Positions 1-5,632 of a DNA stretch of 5,632 nt are shown piece after piece; within the stretch, counting starts at the first letter, position 1; every line of letters starts with the position of its first letter. Under the pieces are notes generated by a model that was not told the DNA's origin, did no database searches, and worked only from the letters and a program-made list of their open reading frames with translations. The translations under genes and the position numbers were made by a program. Source of the DNA: Bacteroidota bacterium (GTDB lineage: Bacteria > Bacteroidota > Bacteroidia > Bacteroidales > UBA1402). The DNA lies in contig JAUZOU010000207.1 of NCBI GenBank assembly GCA_030706285.1, positions 1 through 5,632 on the forward strand, in the 5' to 3' direction.

Positions 1-25
1 TATAACCTTTTTATACCGCTTACTC

Positions 26-898
26 ATGAAAAGCCGAATATATCTTTTCATTGCCTGCCTGTTTGCAGCAACCGGCCTCTGCGCCCAGTCAAATCAATCT
101 GTTATTGCCATCTGGCCATCGGGTGTGCCTGAAAGCAATGGCATCACAGTCCCGGAAGGAAGCCGGAACGGCATTATTTCGAATATCAGTGTTCCATCCA
201 TGACTGTCTATCCTGCTGCCGGCAAGAATACTGGAGCTGCCGTATTGGTTTGTCCGGGAGGATCTTACATCTGTCAGGCTTCCATTCATGAAGGGTCTCA
301 AATAGCTACCTGGTTTTCCGAAAACGGGATTACGGCTTTCGTCTTAAAATACCGCTTACCAAACGGTCATGCCTTCATCCCGAGCAAAGACGCCTTACAG
401 GCCATCCGGATTATCCGCACCCGTGCCAGCGAATGGGGCATCAATCCAACAAAAGTCGGTATCAGTGGCTTTTCTGCCGGAGGGCATCTGGCTTCCACCG
501 TCGGGACCCATTTTACCCAAGATGCGCGTCCGGATTTTATGATCTTGTTTTATCCCGTCATATCCATGGACTCGAATTTGACCCATATGGGATCCAAAAC
601 CAACTTATTGGGCCAATCCATCAACGATGCCGACTCGATTGCTTATTATTCGAATGAACTTCGCGTGACATCCCAAACGCCTCCTACCCTGCTCATGCTC
701 AGCGATGACGACAAGGTCGTCCTGCCTGGAAACAGTGTCGGTTTTTATACTGCGCTCAAACAGCATCAAGTTCCGGCCTCCATCCATATTTTCCCGGAAG
801 GTGGGCATGGTTGGGGCTACAATAAAACGTTCAGGTATCACGAAATGTGGAAAGCAATCTGCCTGGACTGGTTGAAACAGCAAAAAGTAATTGATTAG
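26..898 (+). CDS. Secreted alpha/beta-hydrolase, acetyl-esterase / carbohydrate-esterase-like
   Basis: This 290-residue protein is probably an exported carboxylic-ester hydrolase that removes acetyl or similar groups from plant or host glycans. Residues 1-20 form a signal peptide: Lys/Arg at 2-4, a hydrophobic core, and a likely signal peptidase I cut after LCA, before Gln21. The cysteine there does not fit a lipobox. An alpha/beta-hydrolase domain fills residues 70-285. It has an oxyanion-type CPGGSY loop near 76-81, a nucleophile elbow GFSAGG with Ser150, a candidate acid Asp228 or Asp229 in SDDDKVV, and His261 in GGHGWG, so the triad looks complete. The IWPSGVPESNG segment near 29-39 resembles the N-terminal signature of Bacteroidetes esterases annotated as acetylxylan esterase or endoxylanase-like. 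The ATG at 26 is chosen because it places the signal peptide correctly. Only 25 bases precede it, so its promoter is not visible. The gene converges on the lipoprotein gene across 8 bp. Substrate specificity is inferred; a peptidase or lipase role is less likely. Confidence 0.88.
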   Translation: MKSRIYLFIACLFAATGLCAQSNQSVIAIWPSGVPESNGITVPEGSRNGIISNISVPSMTVYPAAGKNTGAAVLVCPGGSYICQASIHEGSQIATWFSENGITAFVLKYRLPNGHAFIPSKDALQAIRIIRTRASEWGINPTKVGISGFSAGGHLASTVGTHFTQDARPDFMILFYPVISMDSNLTHMGSKTNLLGQSINDADSIAYYSNELRVTSQTPPTLLMLSDDDKVVLPGNSVGFYTALKQHQVPASIHIFPEGGHGWGYNKTFRYHEMWKAICLDWLKQQKVID

Positions 899-906
899 TC
901 TACTGG

Positions 907-1371
907 TTACTGTTCCGGTTCTGTCCAAATGGCACGGGCAATTCTCCAGTTGCCACCGGCATGTTTCCTGAATACCATCAGGTAATGCCCGGTGATTTCT
1001 TTGGCAACAGTCGCCGAATCCGTCTTAACCGAATCCGTCTTGGTATATTCGGTTGTCAGGATGGCCCAGTCTTTGCAAAGCTGAAGATCACCGGCTTTCA
1101 CGTCAATGATTGGATGAGACTTCGCGAACAGGCTGTCATAAGAAACGACCACACTGTCTTTACCAATGACAGATGGTTCGCCTGGAATTGACCAGATGGC
1201 GTCTTCATCAATGATGGAATCAAGAACCTGCGTATTCTGAGCATTATAGGCTGTATTAAAAGCCGCCCGTAATCCGTCAACGGCAATCAGGTCTTTTTCT
1301 GATTGCCTCGAACAGCTTGTTAAGGCTATTGCAACAACAAAGATGGACAGAATTGAATGTCTGATAGTCAT
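907..1371 (-). CDS. Small lipoprotein with NTF2/SnoaL-like (DUF4440-type) fold
   Basis: This is a 154-residue predicted lipoprotein. Residues 1-19 form a short signal sequence ending in a lipobox (ALTSC), with Cys20 the likely lipidated residue, so the mature protein should be membrane-anchored outside the cytoplasm. The remainder reads like a SnoaL/DUF4440 domain of the NTF2-like superfamily. An N-terminal helix (about 28-48) is followed by the D-x-I-x-D-E-D-A-x-W segment (51-60), a 'vIGKDSVVVSYDSLF' helix region, and C-terminal strands containing GHYLMVFRK and GNWRIARAIW. Members of this superfamily include enzymes and ligand-binding proteins. No specific catalytic set can be recognised, so the function is unknown. 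The start lies 29 bp downstream of the glgP stop on the same strand, and no promoter or clear Shine-Dalgarno sequence is visible between them, so co-transcription with glgP is likely. A short in-frame duplication lies in the loop at residues 111-120. Confidence 0.8.
   Translation of the reverse strand: MTIRHSILSIFVVAIALTSCSRQSEKDLIAVDGLRAAFNTAYNAQNTQVLDSIIDEDAIWSIPGEPSVIGKDSVVVSYDSLFAKSHPIIDVKAGDLQLCKDWAILTTEYTKTDSVKTDSATVAKEITGHYLMVFRKHAGGNWRIARAIWTEPEQ
1014..1041. repeat. Two-copy tandem repeat, 15-bp period, inside the lipoprotein gene
   Basis: The 13-mer CCGAATCCGTCTT occurs at 1014-1026 and again at 1029-1041, giving a period of 15 bp. It lies in frame in the minus-strand lipoprotein gene and encodes the repeated pentapeptide unit TDSVK/TDSAT. 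It sits in a predicted loop between two strands of the NTF2-like domain, where a five-residue insertion should be tolerated. It probably arose by slippage or local duplication. Confidence 0.75.
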
Positions 1372-1400
1372 AAGGCAGTTAAGTTTGAGTGGATTCGACG

Positions 1401-3962
1401 TTATTTAACCCATTTTACATAGCAGAAATCCTGCCGGTGAGGAAGATCGGGATGTTTCGGGAAAATACGGTAAGCAAAGGTGAACACTCCGGCACGCACG
1501 ACCTTGTAATTAATTTCATACGTCAAGGTCCCATTTTCGGCCTTAGTCTGGTTCAGTTCGACCGTCTTCAGCACACGGGTATTATTGGGTGACCGATTGA
1601 CGATAACCAACTCAACGCCAATGGCCCGCTCAAGGCCGACATTGCCAAGCCTAATCTCGATGTGGTATTCATCCCCGACATGCATTCCATGTCCACCCAT
1701 GTCCGGTGTCGAAACCTTGTTCACCGTGATGTTATCCCAACGTTCAGCCAGTTGCTCTTTCCAGGCAGCGATTTCTTTGGCTTTTTCAAAGTTGTTTTGA
1801 GTCAGATAGGCGGAACGTGAAGCCAGCTTGTAATAGAACTTATTCAGATAGTCATCCAGCATCCGCTTGGTCGTGAAACGAGGGGCAATTTTTGCAATTG
1901 AATTCTTGATGCACATAACCCATTCCGGCGAATACCCTTTCTGATTTTTGGCAAAATACAACGGAATGATCTCATTTTCAAGCATGCTGTAAATGGTCGT
2001 TGCATCAAGCTGATCCTGGAAGTCGCCGTTCTCATAGGTCTGTTTTTCGGTAATGGCCCAGCCTGCACCTTTCACATACCCTTCCAGCCACCAGCCATCC
2101 AGTACGGAGAAGTTGAGCACACCATTCATCTCTGCTTTCTGACCGGATGTCCCGGAAGCTTCAAGCGGACGTGTCGGTGTGTTCAGCCAAATATCCACGC
2201 CGGAAACCAACCGTTTGGCCAATGTCATGTCGTAATTTTCAAGGAAGATAATTTTACCCTGAAATTCGGGCATCTTTGAGATTTCGATGATGCGTTTGAT
2301 CAATGCCTGTCCGCCGCCATCGGCAGGATGAGCTTTTCCGGTATAAACGAACTGGACAGGATGATCCGGATTGTTGACTATTTTGGATAATCGTTCCAGA
2401 TTCGTAAACAGCAAATAGGCACGTTTATACGTGGCAAAACGGCGACCAAAGCCAATGATAAGGGCATTCGGGTTGATGCGTTCCAGGACAGTGACCACCC
2501 GTGACGGATCGCCCTGATTCTTCAGCCAGCTTTCCTCATATTTGGACTTAATGTAATCAATCAGTTTGCGCTTCAGTATCTGGTGGGTTTCCCAGACCAT
2601 TTCGTCGCTCACTGAGTAGATTTTTTCCCAACGTTTGGCATTGGACAAATCGTTGATCCATTCCGGTCCAAACGTTTCAGTATATAATTTCTGCCATTCC
2701 GAAGCTGTCCAAGAACTCATGTGAACGCCATTGGTTACATAGTTGACATGCAGTTCCTCTGGAAAATAACCTTTCCAGATGGAGCTGAACATTTCCTGAG
2801 AGACTTTTCCGTGAAGCCAGCTAACGCCGTTCACTTCCTGACAGGTATTGCAGGCAAACACGCTCATTGAAAACTTTTCACCGGCAACTCCAGGGTTTTC
2901 GCGGCCCATATCCATCAGGTCGTTCCAGTTCATACCCATTTTGGCAGCAAAACCAGACATGTATTTGGCAAACAGTCCTTCATCGAACTGGTCATGTCCG
3001 GCCGGTACCGGTGTATGAACGGTATACAACGACGAAGCTCTGACCACTTCCAGTGCTTGCTGGGCTGTCAACTTATATTCTGCAACCAGGTCCGCCATGC
3101 GCTGCGCATTGATCAGTGCCGCATGACCTTCGTTGCAATGGTAAACCTGTTTCTTGATGCCGAGTTTATTCAGCAGCTGAATACCACCAATACCCAGGAG
3201 GTATTCCTGTTTCAGACGGTTTTCCCAGTCTCCGCCGTACAATTCAGCTGAAATCTGACGGTCATATTCACTGTTAAGCGGATGGTCGGTATCAATCAAA
3301 TACAACGTGACACGCCCAACCATGGCTTTCCAGATATTGCAATGGACCGTATAGCCAGGGAAATTGACAACCAGGTCAAATGGTTCTCCGATTGCATCTT
3401 TCAACTGTACAATCGGCAATTGTCTGAAATTCTGCGGTTCATACACAGCGATCTGTTGCCCGTCCATCGAGAGTGTCTGGGTAAAGTAGCCGTTTCGATA
3501 TAAAAATCCGACGGCAGTCAAATCGACTCTACTGTCAGAAGCTTCTTTCAGGTAATCTCCAGCCAGTACACCAAGCCCGCCGGAATAAATCTTCAACACA
3601 TCGGTAAGACCATATTCCATGCTGAAATAGGCGACACTCGGTTTTGTCTGGTCTACCGGCTGTGATATATAGTTTTTATAATCGGCATAAATGTCATTGA
3701 GCTGTTTCATAAAGGTCGCATCTCCAGCCAATTCTTCCAGACGTTGATAAGGAATCATTTCCAAAAAGGTGACCGGATTTCTCCCGCAGGCAAACCAGGC
3801 ATCAGGATCCAATTTGCGGAAAAACTTAGCTGTCGGATAATGCCATGCCCACCTCAGGTTATAGACAATTTCCTTCAGGATCTCCAACCCTGCCGGCATA
3901 GTTGACTTGATAACTACTTCATTCCAATCTGTTTGATTGACATTCGTTACTTTTACTTTCAT
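1401..3962 (-). CDS. glgP: Alpha-glucan (glycogen) phosphorylase, GT35 short type
   Basis: This 853-residue cytoplasmic enzyme should use phosphate to release glucose-1-phosphate from the non-reducing ends of glycogen or maltodextrin, with pyridoxal phosphate as cofactor. The N-terminal part (about 12-100) carries the NLRWAWH motif of the DUF3417-like region found in the TIGR02094 branch of phosphorylases. The catalytic part includes AYFSMEYGL (111-119), a glycine-rich IYSGGLGVLAGDYLK loop (125-139), HCNEGHAAL (275-283), GFGRRFATYKR (504-514) with probable phosphate/PLP-contacting Arg508 and Lys513, and EASGTSGQKAEMNG (601-614). In the last motif Lys609 aligns with the PLP Schiff-base lysine (codon 2136-2138). 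Residues about 745-853 form a beta-rich, Ig-like tail ending in DFCYVKWVK. The N-terminal regulatory Ser site of animal phosphorylases is not evident. The ATG is preceded by AAAGGA. The glycogen synthase gene lies 172 bp upstream on the same strand, consistent with a shared glycogen locus. No frameshift or missing motif was seen. Confidence 0.96.
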   Translation of the reverse strand: MKVKVTNVNQTDWNEVVIKSTMPAGLEILKEIVYNLRWAWHYPTAKFFRKLDPDAWFACGRNPVTFLEMIPYQRLEELAGDATFMKQLNDIYADYKNYISQPVDQTKPSVAYFSMEYGLTDVLKIYSGGLGVLAGDYLKEASDSRVDLTAVGFLYRNGYFTQTLSMDGQQIAVYEPQNFRQLPIVQLKDAIGEPFDLVVNFPGYTVHCNIWKAMVGRVTLYLIDTDHPLNSEYDRQISAELYGGDWENRLKQEYLLGIGGIQLLNKLGIKKQVYHCNEGHAALINAQRMADLVAEYKLTAQQALEVVRASSLYTVHTPVPAGHDQFDEGLFAKYMSGFAAKMGMNWNDLMDMGRENPGVAGEKFSMSVFACNTCQEVNGVSWLHGKVSQEMFSSIWKGYFPEELHVNYVTNGVHMSSWTASEWQKLYTETFGPEWINDLSNAKRWEKIYSVSDEMVWETHQILKRKLIDYIKSKYEESWLKNQGDPSRVVTVLERINPNALIIGFGRRFATYKRAYLLFTNLERLSKIVNNPDHPVQFVYTGKAHPADGGGQALIKRIIEISKMPEFQGKIIFLENYDMTLAKRLVSGVDIWLNTPTRPLEASGTSGQKAEMNGVLNFSVLDGWWLEGYVKGAGWAITEKQTYENGDFQDQLDATTIYSMLENEIIPLYFAKNQKGYSPEWVMCIKNSIAKIAPRFTTKRMLDDYLNKFYYKLASRSAYLTQNNFEKAKEIAAWKEQLAERWDNITVNKVSTPDMGGHGMHVGDEYHIEIRLGNVGLERAIGVELVIVNRSPNNTRVLKTVELNQTKAENGTLTYEINYKVVRAGVFTFAYRIFPKHPDLPHRQDFCYVKWVK

Positions 3963-3966
3963 ATGA

Positions 3967-3972
3967 TCCTTT
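3967..3972 (-). promoter_or_regulatory. Shine-Dalgarno-like site of glgP
   Basis: On the minus strand AAAGGA stands 4 bases before the glgP ATG and is preceded by an A-rich run (AAAAAAATTG). The spacing is short for a classical site, but A-rich leaders are common in Bacteroidetes. A CCTT at 3987-3990, just upstream, could pair with the AAGG of this site. Confidence 0.5.
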
Positions 3973-3991
3973 CAATTTTTTTCATTAAGGT

Positions 3992-4060
3992 CATATGGAC
4001 TCCGCATGCCAGTCTTATCATTGGCTTGAACGCCTTATGTACGCATGCTCGTTTCATATG
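3992..4060. repeat. Nested inverted repeat in the glgP leader (CATATG-N6-GCATGC ... GCATGC-N6-CATATG)
   Basis: CATATG (3992-3997), six bases, GCATGC (4004-4009), a 33-base centre, GCATGC (4043-4048), six bases, and CATATG (4055-4060) form a symmetric arrangement. The spacers between the arms are equal but not complementary. As RNA it would give two 6-bp stems separated by a 6x6 internal loop, with a small GGC/GCC stem possible in the apical loop (4023-4034). The outer right arm extends into a perfect 10-bp palindrome, TTCATATGAA (4053-4062). A third CATATG (3960-3965) overlaps the glgP start codon. No T-run follows on the minus strand, so it is not an intrinsic terminator. Alternatives are an operator, an RNA leader element, or chance. 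Confidence 0.5.
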
Positions 4061-4115
4061 AAGCTATATTAATGACGATCTGACACTCATTCAGCTATGT
4101 TCACTCTTTTCAGGG

Positions 4116-4123
4116 CAAATGTA
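4116..4123 (-). promoter_or_regulatory. Candidate Bacteroidetes -7 promoter box (TACATTTG) for glgP
   Basis: On the minus strand TACATTTG matches the Bacteroidetes primary sigma -7 consensus TAnnTTTG. It would start transcription near 4110, giving a glgP leader of about 150 nt that contains the nested inverted repeat. No TTTG is seen at the usual spacing for the -33 element; the only nearby one (4124-4127) directly abuts the box. The call is therefore tentative. It would allow glgP to be transcribed independently of the upstream synthase gene. Confidence 0.4.
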
Positions 4124-4134
4124 CAAACAAGCTT

Positions 4135-5632
4135 TTATCTATGTGTCAGAGACTTATTCTTTTTTTGGTTTTGTTTGATGGCCACTGAATAGGCCTTCTC
4201 ATATTCAGCTATAAAACCGGTCCATAACGCTTTCTTGGACAACTCGCCGGCCCGGATATTGATCAATGAACGTTCTGAATCGCTCATCCGGCAAACATCC
4301 AGCACATTCATGACAATTTCTTTTACGACAGCTGCATAATTGTGGTCTGTTCTGTTAATCACAGCCACTCCGTCGGATATGCTTTTTTCATCGCCCTGCT
4401 TGATTGCCCAAGCTCCAAATCCGGATAGATTGGTCGTTATGGTGGGCACGGAGAAAGCAATGCTTTCCAGCGGCGTATAGCCCCATGGTTCATAATAGGA
4501 CGGGAACACCGTCAGATCAAATCCACACAGCAAATCATAATAAGATTTGTTGAATATCCCGTCTTCGCCATTCAAGTAACAGGGTACAAAGACCAGTTTC
4601 ACCTTCTCTTCCGGAGTGTTTTTGAAACCACGGTAGCGAATCATATTCATCAGACGGTCTGTCGGTACATCGTTCAGCCAATGGGTCAGGAAAGGACAAT
4701 AGATCGGACCGCCCTGTTTAATTTCAGGATGGTTCAGGCGTTCAAGTACTTCCTGACGGGGAGCGGTGACGTTGGCCGGAACCATGATCACACCGACGAC
4801 CTCCCGTTGCAGGGTTCGTTGGTGTTGAAGCTGATACAGGGAATCGATAAAGACATCCAGCCCCTTGTTACGCATTTCGTATCGTCCACTGATACCGACA
4901 AAGAGTGTATCGTCTGGTAACTCAGAGCCAATGAGTGCCTCCGTCACTGTTACCAGCAATTTTCTGGCCTCTTTTCTGGCTTTTTCGGCCACTTTCCCCT
5001 TTTTGACAAACGACGGCTCGAATCCATTCGGTGTGACGACGTCCGGTTCTCGTTCAATCAATTGGGCACATTCTTTGGCCGTAATATCGCTGACTGTCGT
5101 AAAACAATCGGCCTGCTGGGCTGCTATTTTTTCAAGCGAGTGTTTGGAAACCATGTTCAGTTGTCTGGCCATCTGGTCTCCATGATAATCAGACAGGAAA
5201 TCGTACAACGGAAGGTTGTTTCCGCATATAGAGCGTCCGATCGATGTCGCATGGGTTGTAAATACGGTTGCCACGTCAGGCAGAAAATGCTTGCAATACA
5301 GCAAGCCCATCCCTGTGGTCCATTCGTCAAAATGAGCCACGACGTTCGAACCGGATAACTTATTGAATGTCACAAAGCTGCGAATAACCGTTCCACAGGC
5401 CCATGCAAACATGCAGGATTCGTCATAATCGCCGAAAGCCCGTAGCGAATCAACCTTGAACCACGTCCAGATATCCGTGAAAATCTGATCTCGCTGCTTA
5501 TAATAATCTTCGAATTTTACCAAAATGGCGATAGGCTTTCCTGGTATATTCCAGCGCCCTATACGAATAGATAGCCCCTCTTTTTCAGCTTGCCGTTTCC
5601 ACGCAGGCAACAACCGGGGTGATTCCTTAAAA
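4135..5632 (-). CDS. Glycogen synthase, GT3 (eukaryote-like) family, 5' end cut by the window edge
   Basis: This enzyme transfers glucose from a nucleotide sugar to the non-reducing end of glycogen in the cytoplasm. About 498 residues are present. The frame stays open through the right edge (codons reading F-K-E-S-P-R precede LLPAWKRQ), so the TTG at 5611-5613 is not the true start. About 50-60 N-terminal residues, including the substrate-loop KVGGIYTV-type motif of the family, should lie beyond the window. Visible motifs are GDYDE, AHFDEWTTGMG, FTTHATSIGR with the conserved His of the family, SGRYEMRNKGLD, and PSYYEPWGYTPLES. The last holds the GT3 E-x7-E pair (Glu codons 4489-4491 and 4465-4467) and is followed by PTITTNLSGFG. 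The C-terminus is short and lysine-rich, without the arginine-rich glucose-6-phosphate helix or phosphorylation tail of animal and yeast enzymes. The symbol glgA is avoided because it normally denotes the unrelated-length GT5 enzyme. The glgP gene follows on the same strand. Confidence 0.95.
   Translation of the reverse strand, partial: FKESPRLLPAWKRQAEKEGLSIRIGRWNIPGKPIAILVKFEDYYKQRDQIFTDIWTWFKVDSLRAFGDYDESCMFAWACGTVIRSFVTFNKLSGSNVVAHFDEWTTGMGLLYCKHFLPDVATVFTTHATSIGRSICGNNLPLYDFLSDYHGDQMARQLNMVSKHSLEKIAAQQADCFTTVSDITAKECAQLIEREPDVVTPNGFEPSFVKKGKVAEKARKEARKLLVTVTEALIGSELPDDTLFVGISGRYEMRNKGLDVFIDSLYQLQHQRTLQREVVGVIMVPANVTAPRQEVLERLNHPEIKQGGPIYCPFLTHWLNDVPTDRLMNMIRYRGFKNTPEEKVKLVFVPCYLNGEDGIFNKSYYDLLCGFDLTVFPSYYEPWGYTPLESIAFSVPTITTNLSGFGAWAIKQGDEKSISDGVAVINRTDHNYAAVVKEIVMNVLDVCRMSDSERSLINIRAGELSKKALWTGFIAEYEKAYSVAIKQNQKKNKSLTHR

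Noticed and set aside
1..15. TATAA-CCTTT-TTATA inverted repeat upstream of the hydrolase
   Set aside because: It is a 5-bp AT-only stem at the window edge with no TAnnTTTG match. It is too weak to call a hairpin or a promoter.
865..915. Bidirectional terminator between the convergent hydrolase and lipoprotein genes
   Set aside because: Only very weak elements are present (TAAT-TG-ATTA, AACAG/CTGTT) with no GC-rich stem and no T-run. The gap between stops is 8 bp.
89..928. Minus-strand and alternate-frame open frames within the hydrolase gene
   Set aside because: They overlap a complete hydrolase with an intact catalytic triad and signal peptide, and their translations show no domain signature.
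3963..4134. tRNA, small protein gene or intrinsic terminator in the intergenic region
   Set aside because: No cloverleaf, no credible open frame with a ribosome site, and no GC stem followed by a T-run on the minus strand were found.
4865..5358. Plus-strand open frames opposite the glycogen synthase
   Set aside because: They lie antisense to a strongly conserved enzyme gene, overlap each other, and have no recognisable domain or start context, so they are shadow frames.
5611..5613. TTG as the start codon of the glycogen synthase
   Set aside because: The frame continues open to the window edge with family-like residues (F-K-E-S-P-R), and the N-terminal nucleotide-sugar loop is missing, so the gene is truncated by the window rather than starting here.

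Overview
The window looks like an ordinary chromosomal segment of a Bacteroidales-type bacterium. Three things suggest this. The glycogen synthase is the eukaryote-like GT3 type, which in bacteria is typical of Bacteroidetes. It sits directly upstream of a short-type alpha-glucan phosphorylase that carries a C-terminal beta-rich extension. The only promoter-like element is a Bacteroidetes-style TAnnTTTG box. The genus cannot be fixed from this sequence.

Layout: a secreted alpha/beta-hydrolase (carbohydrate-esterase-like) gene lies on the + strand at 26-898. Everything else is on the - strand. In the direction of transcription, right to left, these are a GT3 glycogen synthase cut by the right window edge (4135-5632), a 172-bp intergenic region (3963-4134), alpha-glucan phosphorylase glgP (1401-3962), and a small NTF2/SnoaL-like lipoprotein (907-1371). 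The lipoprotein gene converges on the hydrolase gene with only 8 bp between the two stop codons, and no convincing intrinsic terminator is visible there.

The synthase and phosphorylase form a cytoplasmic glycogen cycle: the synthase extends alpha-1,4-glucan from a nucleotide sugar, and the phosphorylase releases glucose-1-phosphate. Both keep the key active-site motifs. The lipoprotein gene follows glgP by 29 bp and is probably read through from it, but its function is unknown. The hydrolase is on the opposite strand and has no clear link to glycogen.

The least explained stretch is the synthase-glgP intergenic region. It holds a candidate promoter box and a symmetric nested palindrome (CATATG-N6-GCATGC ... 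GCATGC-N6-CATATG). A third CATATG overlaps the glgP start codon, so two mutually exclusive pairings are possible in the glgP leader RNA. This is a modest candidate for a regulatory leader. I see no clear sign of a wholly new system in this window.
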